DNA of 64,000 nt from Mycolicibacterium sp. 018/SC-01/001 (GCF_007096635.1 NZ_VKAA01000007.1:186001-250000); one strand, 5' to 3'. Numbered from the stretch's first letter, positions 17,290 through 26,430 are shown. Numbers and translations: made by a program. Notes: a model not told the origin generated them from the sequence alone.

Positions 17290-18086
17290 GCTGCCTCGGT
17301 CACGCCCCGGCGGGCGAGCCAGGCGAGCGTCTCGTCGGCGACCTCACGCCACCCGTGATCGATGGTCAGCGAGTGGCCCTTTCCGTCGAACGCGTGGAAA
17401 TCGGTAACAGCGGCCGACTTTCGGTAGAGGTCGTACGCCGCGCGTGCGGTCGTGGGCGGCACGGTGTGGTCCGCGGTGCCCGCGGTGATGAGCAGTGGGC
17501 CGCGCGTCGCATTGGCGGTGTCGACCGCTGCCGGCGAATGGTGGGTGACATTCGCCGCGGCCGCCTCGAACAGCGGCTTGCCCGGCGACGGGATCGACCA
17601 CTGCTCCCACAGCGCGTCGGACTCCTGCTGGCTCAACGCGTTACCGAAGCCGTAGCGCCACTGTGCCGCCGTCAACCCTTTGGCGCGCCCGCGGTTGAGC
17701 GGGTTGGACAGCACCGGGAACGCCGATCGCAGTTGCGCGAACGGCAGTGGTTTGACGCCCTTGATCGGCGCGGGGTCGATCGCGACGGCCGCTGCCGCTG
17801 CGTTTTCGCCGAGGAGTTTCTGCGCGATCAGCCCGCCGAACGAGTGTCCGATGACGACGGGCGGCGTGTCGAAGTCGGCGAGGATGCGCGCGTAGTGGGC
17901 GGTCACCTCGTCGATGCCGAATCCGGCCTGCGCCGCAGGGTCGTGCCGGCTCTGCTCGACCGTCGGCAGTTCACCCGGCCAGGCCGGGGCGATGGCCTGA
18001 TGGCCGTACTGGCCGACGTAGTCGATCCAGGGCTCCCAGGCGGTGTGTGAGACCCACAGACCGTGAATGAAGACGATGTTAGCCAT
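17286..18086 (-). CDS. Alpha/beta hydrolase
   Basis: 266 residues. FIHGLWVSH oxyanion loop, nucleophile S82 in IGHSFGG, acid in TAGTADHTVP and histidine in GKGHSLT make a complete triad. A non-haem haloperoxidase/esterase-like cytosolic hydrolase; substrate unknown. First gene of an operon with the TetR regulator downstream. Confidence 0.87.
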   Translation of the reverse strand: MANIVFIHGLWVSHTAWEPWIDYVGQYGHQAIAPAWPGELPTVEQSRHDPAAQAGFGIDEVTAHYARILADFDTPPVVIGHSFGGLIAQKLLGENAAAAAVAIDPAPIKGVKPLPFAQLRSAFPVLSNPLNRGRAKGLTAAQWRYGFGNALSQQESDALWEQWSIPSPGKPLFEAAAANVTHHSPAAVDTANATRGPLLITAGTADHTVPPTTARAAYDLYRKSAAVTDFHAFDGKGHSLTIDHGWREVADETLAWLARRGVTEAA

Positions 18087-18112
18087 GGCGGTGCTCCTGA
18101 CCTTTATAGAAC

Positions 18113-18135
18113 GATGTTACATAAGTTGGAACATC
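18113..18135. promoter_or_regulatory. Candidate TetR operator upstream of the hydrolase-tetR operon
   Basis: A 23-base imperfect palindrome: GATGTT (18113-18118) and AACATC (18130-18135) with further matching CA/TG inside. It lies 27 bases before the hydrolase start, where a repressor would block transcription. Confidence 0.5.
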
Positions 18136-18178
18136 CGCTTTAACCACACTGACCTCGCGTTGATTCCCGCCGGTCGCC

Positions 18179-18201
18179 GTGTCGGTCGCGATGCCTAGAG
18201 T
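18179..18201 (+). promoter_or_regulatory. PafBC-type DNA-damage promoter of polA (weaker match)
   Basis: GTGTCGGTC, eight bases, then TAGAGT. Compared with the known RecA-NDp consensus TTGTCRGTG-N8-TANNNT it matches seven of nine upstream positions and the full -10 with exact spacing. The -10 ends seven bases before GTG 18209. Confidence 0.5.
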
Positions 18202-18208
18202 GAAGGCC

Positions 18209-20917
18209 GTGAGCCCAGCCAAGACCGCGTCGGCGACCGATCAGAAGCCCACCCTGATGCTGCTGGACGGCAACTCGCTGGCCTTCCGCGCGTTCTACGC
18301 GCTGCCTGCTGAGAACTTCAAGACCCAGGGCGGGCTGACCACCAACGCGGTGTACGGCTTCACCGCGATGCTGATCAACCTGCTCCGCGACGAGCAGCCC
18401 AGCCACATCGCCGCCGCGTTCGACGTGTCACGTCAGACGTTCCGCAAGGAGAAGTACCCCGAGTACAAAGAAGGCCGCTCCGCCACGCCGGACGAGTTCC
18501 GCGGCCAGATCGACATCACCAAGGAGGTGCTCGGCGCACTGGGCATCACGGTGCTCGCCGAACCGGGCTTCGAGGCCGACGACATCATCGCCACGCTGGC
18601 CACCCAGGCCGAGGACGAGGGCTACCGCGTGCTGGTGGTCACCGGCGATCGCGACTCGCTGCAGCTGGTCAGCGACGACGTGACCGTGCTGTACCCCCGT
18701 AAAGGGGTCAGTGAACTGACGCGGTTCACTCCCGACGCCGTACAGGAGAAGTACGGGCTGACGCCGGCGCAGTACCCCGACTTCGCGGCCCTGCGCGGTG
18801 ACCCGAGCGACAACCTGCCCGGCATCCCCGGGGTGGGGGAGAAGACCGCGACGAAATGGATCGCCGAATACGGCTCACTGCAGTCGCTGGTGGACAACGT
18901 CGACAAGGTGAAGGGCAAAGTGGGCGACGCGCTGCGCGCTCACCTGTCCAGTGTCGTGCTCAACCGCGAGCTCACCGATCTGGTCAAGGACGTTCCGTTG
19001 GCGCAGACACCGGACACGCTGAAGATGCAGCCGTGGAACCGGGACCAGATCCACCGATTGTTCGACGATCTCGAGTTCCGGGTGCTGCGGGACCGCCTGT
19101 TCGACACGCTGGCCTCCGCCGATCCGGAGGTCGACGAGGGATTCGAGGTGCGCGGCGAGGCCCTCGCGCCGGGCACGCTGGCAGGTTGGCTCGCCGAGCA
19201 CGCCGGCGGTGGGCGCTTCGGGCTCGCCGTGGTGGGCAACCACCTGGCGTTCGACAGCGACGCGACGGCGCTCGCGCTGGTCGCACCGGACGGCGACGGC
19301 CGCTACCTCGACACCGCGACGCTGAGCCCCGACGACGAGTCGGCGCTGGCCGCGTGGCTCGCCGACCCGACGCAGCCCAAGGCTCTCCATGAGGCCAAGC
19401 TCGCGATCCACGATCTGCAGGGACGGGGGTGGACGCTGGCCGGCGTCACCTCGGACACGGCGCTGGCGGCCTACCTGGTGCGCCCGGGCCAGCGCAGCTT
19501 CACCCTCGACGACCTGTCGCTGCGCTACCTCAAGCGCGAGCTGCGGGCCGACAACGCTGAGCAGCAACAGCTTTCGCTGCTCGATGACAGTGACGGCGTC
19601 GACGATCAGGCCGTGCAGACGCTCCTGTTGCGCGCCAATGCGGTGAGGGACCTCGCCGACGCGCTCGACGAGGAATTGGCGCGCATCGATTCCTCGGCGC
19701 TGCTGGGCAGCATGGAACTGCCCGTGCTGCGGGTACTGGCCGACCTCGAAACCGCGGGGATCGCCGTCGATCTCGACATGCTCACCGCGCTGCAGAGCGA
19801 GTTCGCCGGCCAGATCCGCGATGCCGCCGAAGCGGCATACGCCGTGATCGGCAAGCAGATCAACCTCGGCTCGCCCAAACAGCTGCAGGTGGTGCTGTTC
19901 GACGAGCTCGAGATGCCCAAGACGAAGCGCACCAAGACCGGCTACACCACCGACGCCGACGCGCTGCAGTCCCTGTTCGACAAGACCGGACATCCGTTCC
20001 TGCAGCATCTGCTGGCTCACCGCGACGCGACGCGGCTGAAGGTCACCGTCGACGGATTGCTGAACTCGGTGGCCGGCGACGGCCGGATCCACACCACGTT
20101 CAACCAGACGATCGCGGCCACCGGCCGGTTGTCGTCGACCGAGCCGAACCTGCAGAACATCCCGATCCGCACCGAGGCGGGCCGCCGCATCCGCGACGCC
20201 TTCGTCGTCGGTGCGGGTTACGGCGAGTTGATGACCGCCGACTACAGCCAGATCGAGATGCGCATCATGGCGCACCTGTCCCGGGATGAGGGCCTGATCG
20301 AGGCGTTCAACACCGGCGAGGACCTGCACTCCTTCGTCGCCTCCCGGGCGTTCGACGTGCCGATCGACGACGTGACGGCGGACCTGCGGCGGCGGGTCAA
20401 GGCGATGTCCTACGGCCTGGCCTACGGGCTCAGCGCCTACGGTTTGTCGGCTCAGCTGAAGATCAGCACCGAAGAGGCCAAACAGCAGATGGACCAGTAC
20501 TTCGACCGGTTCGGCGGAATCCGTGACTACCTGCGTGACGTCGTCGACCAAGCTCGCAAGGACGGCTACACCTCGACAGTGTTCGGCCGCAGGCGCTATC
20601 TGCCCGAACTCGACAGCAGCAACCGGAACGTCCGGGAGGCCGCCGAGCGGGCGGCCTTGAACGCGCCTATCCAGGGCAGTGCCGCCGACATCATCAAGGT
20701 GGCGATGATCAACGTCGACCGTGCGATCGCCGACGCCGGCTTGACCTCGCGGATGCTGCTGCAGGTGCACGACGAACTGCTGTTCGAGGTCGCCGACGGA
20801 GAGCGGGAGGCGTTGGAGGCTCTGGTGCGCGAACACATGGGTACCGCCTACGCGCTGGACGTTCCGTTGGAGGTGTCGGTCGGATACGGCCGCAGCTGGG
20901 ACGCCGCGGCGCACTGA
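18209..20917 (+). CDS. polA: DNA polymerase I
   Basis: 902 residues, normal family length. The N-terminal 5' nuclease domain (LMLLDGNSLAFRAFYAL, GDRDSLQL, GIPGVGEKTA) is followed by a degenerate 3'-5' exonuclease domain around residues 310-480 that lacks the catalytic acidic residues, as known for mycobacterial Pol I. The polymerase domain has motif A DYSQIEMR near 677, motif B RRRVKAMSYGLAYG near 729 and motif C QVHDELLFEV near 852. It fills gaps in repair and removes Okazaki primers. GTG 18209 was chosen for length and because the -10 box predicts a leaderless start there; ATG 18191 is the alternative. Confidence 0.95.
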   Translation: MSPAKTASATDQKPTLMLLDGNSLAFRAFYALPAENFKTQGGLTTNAVYGFTAMLINLLRDEQPSHIAAAFDVSRQTFRKEKYPEYKEGRSATPDEFRGQIDITKEVLGALGITVLAEPGFEADDIIATLATQAEDEGYRVLVVTGDRDSLQLVSDDVTVLYPRKGVSELTRFTPDAVQEKYGLTPAQYPDFAALRGDPSDNLPGIPGVGEKTATKWIAEYGSLQSLVDNVDKVKGKVGDALRAHLSSVVLNRELTDLVKDVPLAQTPDTLKMQPWNRDQIHRLFDDLEFRVLRDRLFDTLASADPEVDEGFEVRGEALAPGTLAGWLAEHAGGGRFGLAVVGNHLAFDSDATALALVAPDGDGRYLDTATLSPDDESALAAWLADPTQPKALHEAKLAIHDLQGRGWTLAGVTSDTALAAYLVRPGQRSFTLDDLSLRYLKRELRADNAEQQQLSLLDDSDGVDDQAVQTLLLRANAVRDLADALDEELARIDSSALLGSMELPVLRVLADLETAGIAVDLDMLTALQSEFAGQIRDAAEAAYAVIGKQINLGSPKQLQVVLFDELEMPKTKRTKTGYTTDADALQSLFDKTGHPFLQHLLAHRDATRLKVTVDGLLNSVAGDGRIHTTFNQTIAATGRLSSTEPNLQNIPIRTEAGRRIRDAFVVGAGYGELMTADYSQIEMRIMAHLSRDEGLIEAFNTGEDLHSFVASRAFDVPIDDVTADLRRRVKAMSYGLAYGLSAYGLSAQLKISTEEAKQQMDQYFDRFGGIRDYLRDVVDQARKDGYTSTVFGRRRYLPELDSSNRNVREAAERAALNAPIQGSAADIIKVAMINVDRAIADAGLTSRMLLQVHDELLFEVADGEREALEALVREHMGTAYALDVPLEVSVGYGRSWDAAAH

Positions 20918-20926
20918 TCTGCTATA

Positions 20927-20959
20927 TATGTAGACCTACATATTATGTAGGTCTACATA
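20927..20959. promoter_or_regulatory. Tandem palindromic operators between polA and thioesterase gene
   Basis: TATGTAGACCTACATA (20927-20942) and its exact reverse complement (20944-20959) are separated by one base. Each 16-base half is itself a near-perfect palindrome (TATGTAG, two bases, CTACATA). Two identical repressor sites 17 bases apart is the simplest reading; there is no T-run as in a terminator. It sits 31 bases before the thioesterase start. Confidence 0.65.
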
Positions 20960-20989
20960 ATTCTGTGCCCTGAGCAGGAGGCATTCGAC

Positions 20990-21796
20990 GTGGCCGACCA
21001 TCCTTTCGACGAGGCGATTCGGCTGCGCACGGGGGAGGGTGGCGTCCTCCGCGGCAGGACCACCGCCGCCTGGGCCAACATGGTCGGTCCGTTCGGCGGC
21101 ATGACGGCGGCCCTGCTGCTGCGTGCGATCGAACTGCATCCGGAGCGCAACGGTGCACCCGTGGCGCTCACCGCGAACTTCGCGGCACCCATTGCCGACG
21201 GCGAGTTCGACATCATCGCGCGCTGCGTGCGCGCGAACCGGAGCAACCAGCATTGGTCGGTCGAGCTGGCACAAGACGGTACGGTCACCACTACGGCGAC
21301 CGCGGTGTTCGGCCTACGGCGCGACACGTGGTCGGATACCGAGAAACCCGTGCCTCTCGTGCCCGCGCCCGAGGAACTTCAGGATCGGGGGCTGCCGCCG
21401 ATGATCGCGTGGGCCCGCAACTACGACATGCGCTTCGTCGACGGAGCGATCCCGGCCAAGGGGGCGGCGCCGGCAGACTCGTCGACCACCACGCTGTGGG
21501 TTCGCGACCGAATGGGACGCACTCTCGATTTCGCCGCGCTCACTGCCGCGAGCGACATCTTCTATCCGCGGATCTTCCTGCGGCTGGGCTCGCCCACGCC
21601 GGCAGGCACGATCTCGCTGACCACCTACTTTCACGCCACCGAGTCGGAACTCGCCTCTGCAGGAGACGATTTCGTACTGGGCTGCGCGTCGGCGAACCGC
21701 TTCTCGGGTGGCTATTTCGATCAGTCGGCAGAGATCTGGAGTCGTTCGGGCACGCTGCTGGCCACCACGCATCAGATCGTCTACTTCAAGACGTAG
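20990..21796 (+). CDS. Acyl-CoA thioesterase-family protein (double hotdog fold)
   Basis: 268 residues. Sequence style of the TesB-like 4HBT_3 family: FDEAIRL near the start, the GPFGGMTAALLLRA helix of the first hotdog and SLTTYFHA and GYFDQSAEIWSRSGTLLATTHQIVYF in the second, the last being the family's C-terminal signature. It probably hydrolyses acyl-CoA esters. The GTG start has an AGGAG site. Transcription is likely controlled by the palindromes just upstream. It ends three bases from the convergent TRIC-type gene. Confidence 0.82.
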   Translation: MADHPFDEAIRLRTGEGGVLRGRTTAAWANMVGPFGGMTAALLLRAIELHPERNGAPVALTANFAAPIADGEFDIIARCVRANRSNQHWSVELAQDGTVTTTATAVFGLRRDTWSDTEKPVPLVPAPEELQDRGLPPMIAWARNYDMRFVDGAIPAKGAAPADSSTTTLWVRDRMGRTLDFAALTAASDIFYPRIFLRLGSPTPAGTISLTTYFHATESELASAGDDFVLGCASANRFSGGYFDQSAEIWSRSGTLLATTHQIVYFKT

Positions 21797-21799
21797 CGA

Positions 21800-22432
21800 C
21801 TAGGACGGCGGATGCGCCCGCATGATCAGGTCACGGGGGCCGGTCGGCAGGCGCCAGTGGAACGTGATCGCCGCCAGCCGCAGCACCGTCGCCACCAGCG
21901 TGCCGACGGCGACCCCGATCCACTGCGGCCCGTAGTAGTCGATGACGACGTAGATGACCGAGCCCAGCATGGCTGGGACGGCGTACATGTCGTCGGGACC
22001 CATCACGACGGGCACGTCGCGGGCCGTCACGTCGCGGATGATCGTGCCGGCCAGCGCCGAGACCATGCCGAGAAGCGCCGCGGCGAACCAGCTGGCGCCG
22101 TGATCGACGGCGAGCGCGGCACCCGAGGTGGCGAAGAACCCCATCCCGACCGCGTCGAGCATCGCGACCGGATGCTGCAGCCGGATGACCGTGCGGGCGA
22201 ACATCGTGGCCAGCGCGGCGGCGGCCAGGCAGACGGTGACGTCAGGCCAGCGTTGCAGCGACTGCGGCGGATCGATCGAGAGCAGGACGTCGCGCAACAC
22301 GCCGCCACCGACGCCGGTGAGCACCGCCATCGCCGCGATCCCGAACACGTCGAAACCCTTGCGGACCCCGAGAACCGCACCGGAGGCCGCGGCCGCGGCG
22401 ATGCCCAGGTAGTTGAGGATGTGTTGGATCAC
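21800..22432 (-). CDS. TRIC-type (UPF0126) cation channel family membrane protein
   Basis: 210 residues and about seven membrane segments. The two internal repeats of the family are visible, each ending in a glycine-rich turn followed by Arg-Asp: GVGGGVLRDVL and ALAGTIIRDV. Prokaryotic relatives form trimeric potassium-permeable channels. GTG start at 22432; it may be co-transcribed with the PrsW-like gene upstream (27-base gap). Confidence 0.88.
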   Translation of the reverse strand: MIQHILNYLGIAAAAASGAVLGVRKGFDVFGIAAMAVLTGVGGGVLRDVLLSIDPPQSLQRWPDVTVCLAAAALATMFARTVIRLQHPVAMLDAVGMGFFATSGAALAVDHGASWFAAALLGMVSALAGTIIRDVTARDVPVVMGPDDMYAVPAMLGSVIYVVIDYYGPQWIGVAVGTLVATVLRLAAITFHWRLPTGPRDLIMRAHPPS

Positions 22433-22459
22433 CAGGCGAGTATGGCGTCCAGCGGGCCC

Positions 22460-23569
22460 CTAATACGCCCGGAAACCGGCCATGTGCTGCAACGCGGGTG
22501 TCGAGGCGCGGGCGGCGTACAGCGCGTAGGTCTCCTCGTGGAGCAGCGCGATGACGCGCTGATCTGCGAAGCCCCGGTCGATGCGGTCACGCACGAAGGC
22601 CAGTTCGACGACACGGTGGGCGAACTGCCGCACCGAGGCCGCGGCCGGCTTCCCGCCGACGCGGTGTGCCGTCCCGACGGCGAGCTTTCGCGCCTTCAGC
22701 GACCCCAGCCACGTCGCCTCGTTGGGGCTGATGAGGCCGGCCGCCACCATGCCGGGCAGCTTCATCGCCACCACCTGCTGCTCGCGACGCCTGCTGCGCA
22801 CGGCAAGCGTTATCGCCAACCCGAACACCGGCACCATCCACAGCGCGTAGACCGCGAAGTACGCGCCCGCGCCGAGCAGCGACGAACCGTTCCACATCGC
22901 GTGCAGCAGCACCGCGCCGGCATAGCCGAGCAGGATCGCGCCCGCCTTGCCGGCGGCCGACCGGCGATGCAGTGCGTACCAGACCCCGATCGCCGTCATC
23001 GTGGTGAATAGCGGGTGCGCGAACGGCGACATGATCAGACGCAGCGCCGCCGTCACCAGTGATTCGGCCACCGACTCACCGTTGGCGATGTAGAGGATGT
23101 CCTCCAGCCACGCGAAACCGGCCCCGACCAGGCCCGCATACACCAGGCAATCGGTCAGGGAATTGAGCTCGTTGCGCCGGACCCCGGTCATCATCAACAG
23201 CAGGAACACACCTTTGGCGGCCTCCTCGGTCACGGGCGCGCCCAGCACCAGCGTCAGCGGACTGACGTCGCTCGAGCCGGCGGGATGCACCCAGGCTTCG
23301 AGCGCGATCTGCAGGACGGCGGAGATGACGACGGCCGCCGATGTGCCCCAGAGGAACGCGAAGACGAGCAGCCGGGGCGGTTCCGGTTCCCAGCGGTCCA
23401 ACCACAGGTAGGCCAGCACGACCACCGTCATCGCGATGCTCGACAGCACGAAACCGATCGAGGTGCCGACGGGGTTCACGGCGGTCAGCAGGATAACGAT
23501 CAGGCCGGCGACGGTGCCGAGTGCGATCAGCAGACCCAGGGGTGCGCCGACCCGGCGAACACGTGTCAC
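22460..23569 (-). CDS. PrsW-family intramembrane metalloprotease-like protein
   Basis: 369 residues with eight or so membrane helices and a soluble C-terminal region from about residue 265. The PrsW signature is present: the glutamate pair in APVTEEAAKG and later membrane histidines in MSPFAHPLFTT and VLLHAMWN. In Bacillus PrsW cleaves an anti-sigma factor; the substrate here is unknown. A TAGTGT box (23577-23582) lies seven bases before GTG 23569, predicting a leaderless message. Confidence 0.85.
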   Translation of the reverse strand: MTRVRRVGAPLGLLIALGTVAGLIVILLTAVNPVGTSIGFVLSSIAMTVVVLAYLWLDRWEPEPPRLLVFAFLWGTSAAVVISAVLQIALEAWVHPAGSSDVSPLTLVLGAPVTEEAAKGVFLLLMMTGVRRNELNSLTDCLVYAGLVGAGFAWLEDILYIANGESVAESLVTAALRLIMSPFAHPLFTTMTAIGVWYALHRRSAAGKAGAILLGYAGAVLLHAMWNGSSLLGAGAYFAVYALWMVPVFGLAITLAVRSRRREQQVVAMKLPGMVAAGLISPNEATWLGSLKARKLAVGTAHRVGGKPAAASVRQFAHRVVELAFVRDRIDRGFADQRVIALLHEETYALYAARASTPALQHMAGFRAY

Positions 23570-23602
23570 GAACCGAACACTAGCCGGTGCTCGGGGGCGA
23601 GT

Positions 23603-23632
23603 TTGTCCTGCATGTACCCCGTCGAGTAGCCT
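23603..23632 (+). promoter_or_regulatory. Candidate rpsA promoter
   Basis: TTGTCC (23603-23608), 18 bases, TAGCCT (23627-23632). Transcription would start near 23639 and leave an 82-base leader before rpsA; the leader has only a weak GGAG ribosome site. Confidence 0.45.
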
Positions 23633-23720
23633 TGATCAGTACCTGTGCTTTCTCTTCGCGGGTGCATCAACAAAACACTCTCTGTCCCTACGATTGAACC
23701 TGTCCGGAGCAACCCACCAC

Positions 23721-25166
23721 ATGCCAAGTCCCTCCGTCACGTCTCCGCAAGTAGCCCTCAACGACATCGGCTCCGCGGAGGATTTCCTCGCCGCCATCGA
23801 CAAGACCATCAAATACTTCAACGATGGCGACATCGTCGAAGGGACCATCGTCAAGGTGGACCGCGACGAGGTCCTGCTCGACATCGGCTACAAGACCGAA
23901 GGTGTCATCCCTTCCCGCGAACTCTCGATCAAGCACGACGTCGACCCCAATGAGGTTGTGTCCGTCGGCGACGAGGTCGAAGCGCTGGTCCTCACCAAGG
24001 AGGACAAAGAAGGCCGCCTCATCCTGTCCAAGAAGCGCGCTCAGTACGAGCGGGCCTGGGGCACCATCGAGGAGCTCAAGGAGAAGGACGAGGCCGTCAA
24101 GGGCACCGTCATCGAGGTCGTCAAGGGCGGCCTGATCCTCGACATCGGCCTGCGCGGCTTCCTGCCTGCGTCGCTGGTCGAGATGCGTCGCGTCCGCGAT
24201 CTGCAGCCGTACATCGGCAAGGAGATCGAGGCCAAGATCATCGAGCTCGACAAGAACCGCAACAACGTGGTGCTGAGCCGCCGCGCCTGGCTGGAGCAGA
24301 CCCAGTCCGAGGTGCGCAGCGAGTTCCTCAACCAGCTCACCAAGGGTGCCATCCGCAAGGGTGTGGTCTCCTCGATCGTCAACTTCGGCGCCTTCGTCGA
24401 TCTCGGCGGCGTCGACGGCCTGGTGCACGTCTCCGAGCTGTCCTGGAAGCACATCGATCACCCGTCCGAGGTGGTCCAGGTCGGCGACGAGGTCACCGTC
24501 GAGGTGCTCGACGTCGACATGGATCGCGAGCGGGTTTCGTTGTCGCTCAAGGCGACTCAGGAAGATCCGTGGCGCCACTTCGCCCGCACCCACGCCATCG
24601 GCCAGATCGTGCCCGGTAAGGTCACCAAGCTGGTGCCGTTCGGTGCGTTCGTCCGCGTCGAGGAGGGCATCGAGGGTCTGGTGCACATCTCCGAGCTCTC
24701 CGAGCGTCACGTCGAGGTCCCGGACCAGGTGGTCCAGGTCGGCGACGACGCGATGGTCAAGGTCATCGACATCGACCTGGAGCGTCGCCGGATCTCGCTG
24801 AGCCTCAAGCAGGCCAACGAGGACTACAACAGCGAAGAGTTCGAGGCCTGGAAGTACGGCATGGCCGACAGCTACGACGACCAGGGCAACTACATCTTCC
24901 CCGAGGGCTTCGACGCCGAGACCAACGAATGGCTCGAAGGCTTCGAGAAGCAGCGGGACGAGTGGGAGGCCCGCTACGCCGAGGCCGAGCGTCGCTACAA
25001 GATGCACACCGCGCAGATGGAGAAGTTCGCCGCGGCCGAGGCCGAAGAGGCGGCCCGCCCGACGTCGTCGTCGTCGAACGGTCGCTCCGAGGAGTCGACC
25101 GGCGGATCGCTGGCCAGCGACGCGCAGCTCGCCGCGCTGCGTGAGAAGCTCGCAGGCAACGCGTAA
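23721..25166 (+). CDS. rpsA: 30S ribosomal protein S1
   Basis: 481 residues, the usual mycobacterial length. Four S1 RNA-binding repeats begin near residues 36, 123, 209 and 294 (for example GDIVEGTIVKVDRDEVLLDIG and GAIRKGVVSSIVNFGAFVDLGGVDGLVHVSEL), followed by an acidic, Ala/Ser-rich C-terminus. It feeds mRNA onto the 30S subunit, is linked to trans-translation, and its C-terminal region has been proposed as a pyrazinoic acid target in M. tuberculosis. The ATG at 23721 gives the conserved MPSPSVTSPQ start; the frame is open further upstream without homology. Confidence 0.97.
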   Translation: MPSPSVTSPQVALNDIGSAEDFLAAIDKTIKYFNDGDIVEGTIVKVDRDEVLLDIGYKTEGVIPSRELSIKHDVDPNEVVSVGDEVEALVLTKEDKEGRLILSKKRAQYERAWGTIEELKEKDEAVKGTVIEVVKGGLILDIGLRGFLPASLVEMRRVRDLQPYIGKEIEAKIIELDKNRNNVVLSRRAWLEQTQSEVRSEFLNQLTKGAIRKGVVSSIVNFGAFVDLGGVDGLVHVSELSWKHIDHPSEVVQVGDEVTVEVLDVDMDRERVSLSLKATQEDPWRHFARTHAIGQIVPGKVTKLVPFGAFVRVEEGIEGLVHISELSERHVEVPDQVVQVGDDAMVKVIDIDLERRRISLSLKQANEDYNSEEFEAWKYGMADSYDDQGNYIFPEGFDAETNEWLEGFEKQRDEWEARYAEAERRYKMHTAQMEKFAAAEAEEAARPTSSSSNGRSEESTGGSLASDAQLAALREKLAGNA

Positions 25167-25181
25167 GTCAGTTCACGATCG

Positions 25182-25211
25182 AAGGCCCCGGCTCGGAAGA
25201 GTCGGGGCCTT
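25182..25211 (+). terminator. Terminator after rpsA
   Basis: A 13-base arm (25182-25194) pairs with 25199-25211 with one G-U pair around a four-base loop; T-rich bases follow. Confidence 0.85.
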
Positions 25212-25248
25212 CGTCGTTTCCTGGCCGCCGTCCTGACAGACTGGGCGC

Positions 25249-26430
25249 GTGCTGCGAATCGGACTGACCGGAGGCATCGGGGCGGGCAAGTCGACGGTGT
25301 CGGCGACGTTCGGCGAACTCGGCGGCATCGTCGTCGACGGCGACGTCATCGCCCGGGAGGTGGTCGAGCCCGGCACGCAGGGGCTCGCCCAGCTGGTCGA
25401 GGCGTTCGGTGAGGACATCCTCGCCGAGGACGGATCGTTGAACAGGCCCGCGCTGGCCGCGATCGCGTTCAGCGACGAAGAGAAGCGCAAGACGCTGAAC
25501 GGAATCGTGCATCCCCTTGTCGGACAACGCCGTTCAGAATTGATCGCTGCCGCGGCCGACGACGCGGTGATCATCGAGGACATCCCGCTGCTGGTGGAAT
25601 CGCACATGGCGCCGTTCTTTCCGCTGGTGATCATCGTCCACGCCGACGAAGAGGTCCGGGTGAAGCGGCTGATCGAGCATCGCGGGTTCACCGAAGAAGA
25701 CGCGAGAGCGCGCATCGCTGCCCAGGCCACCGAGGCCGACCGGCGGGCCGTCGCCGATATCTGGCTCGACAATGCCGGCACCGCCGACGAACTGGAAGCC
25801 GATGCGCGGGCTCTGTGGAACGAGCGCATCCAACCGTTCGCCGACAACCTCCGCGCGGGACGGCCGGCCGCCGCTGAACCACGGTTGGTTCCGCCGAATC
25901 CCGAGTGGCCCGCGCAGGCCGAGCGGATCCTGGCCCGATTGCGGACCGCCTGCGGGCATCACGCCTCGCGGGTCGACCACATCGGGTCGACTGCGGTACC
26001 CGGTCTGGACGCCAAGGACGTCATCGACGTGCAGGTCACCGTCGCCTCGCTCGAGGTCGCCGACGAGCTCGCCGATGCCCTGTTGGGCGCGGGGTACGTC
26101 CGCACGGACATCACCGAGGACGTCCCCAAGCCGGGCGTCGACGGGCCCTGGGGCAAGCGGCTCTTCTGCTCGGCCGACCCCGGCCGCCCGACCAACGTGC
26201 ACGTACGCGTCGACGGCTGGCCCAACCAGCGGTTCGCGCTGCTGTTCGTCGACTGGCTGACGGCCGAGCCCGCAGCGCGCGCCGAGTACCTGGAGCTCAA
26301 ACAACGCGTCGCCGCGCAGGGACACGCGACCACCGGGGAGTACGCGGACGCCAAGGAGCCCTGGTTCGGCGACGCGTACTCCCGTGCGTGGGCCTGGGCT
26401 GACGCGTCAGGCTGGCGCCCGCGTCAGTGA
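25249..26430 (+). CDS. coaE: Dephospho-CoA kinase fused to a GrpB/UPF0157 domain
   Basis: 393 residues. The first 200 residues are dephospho-CoA kinase, last step of CoA synthesis, with the P-loop GGIGAGKST at 8-16 and IEDIPLLVES and HRGFTEEDARARI motifs. Residues about 205 to 393 form a GrpB-like nucleotidyltransferase-fold domain (DHIGSTAVPGLDAKDVIDVQV). This fusion is typical of mycobacteria, where the tail is reported to aid folding and regulation. GTG 25249 has a CAGACT box six bases upstream, so a leaderless start is possible. The end overlaps the convergent MerR gene by seven bases. Confidence 0.95.
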   Translation: MLRIGLTGGIGAGKSTVSATFGELGGIVVDGDVIAREVVEPGTQGLAQLVEAFGEDILAEDGSLNRPALAAIAFSDEEKRKTLNGIVHPLVGQRRSELIAAAADDAVIIEDIPLLVESHMAPFFPLVIIVHADEEVRVKRLIEHRGFTEEDARARIAAQATEADRRAVADIWLDNAGTADELEADARALWNERIQPFADNLRAGRPAAAEPRLVPPNPEWPAQAERILARLRTACGHHASRVDHIGSTAVPGLDAKDVIDVQVTVASLEVADELADALLGAGYVRTDITEDVPKPGVDGPWGKRLFCSADPGRPTNVHVRVDGWPNQRFALLFVDWLTAEPAARAEYLELKQRVAAQGHATTGEYADAKEPWFGDAYSRAWAWADASGWRPRQ

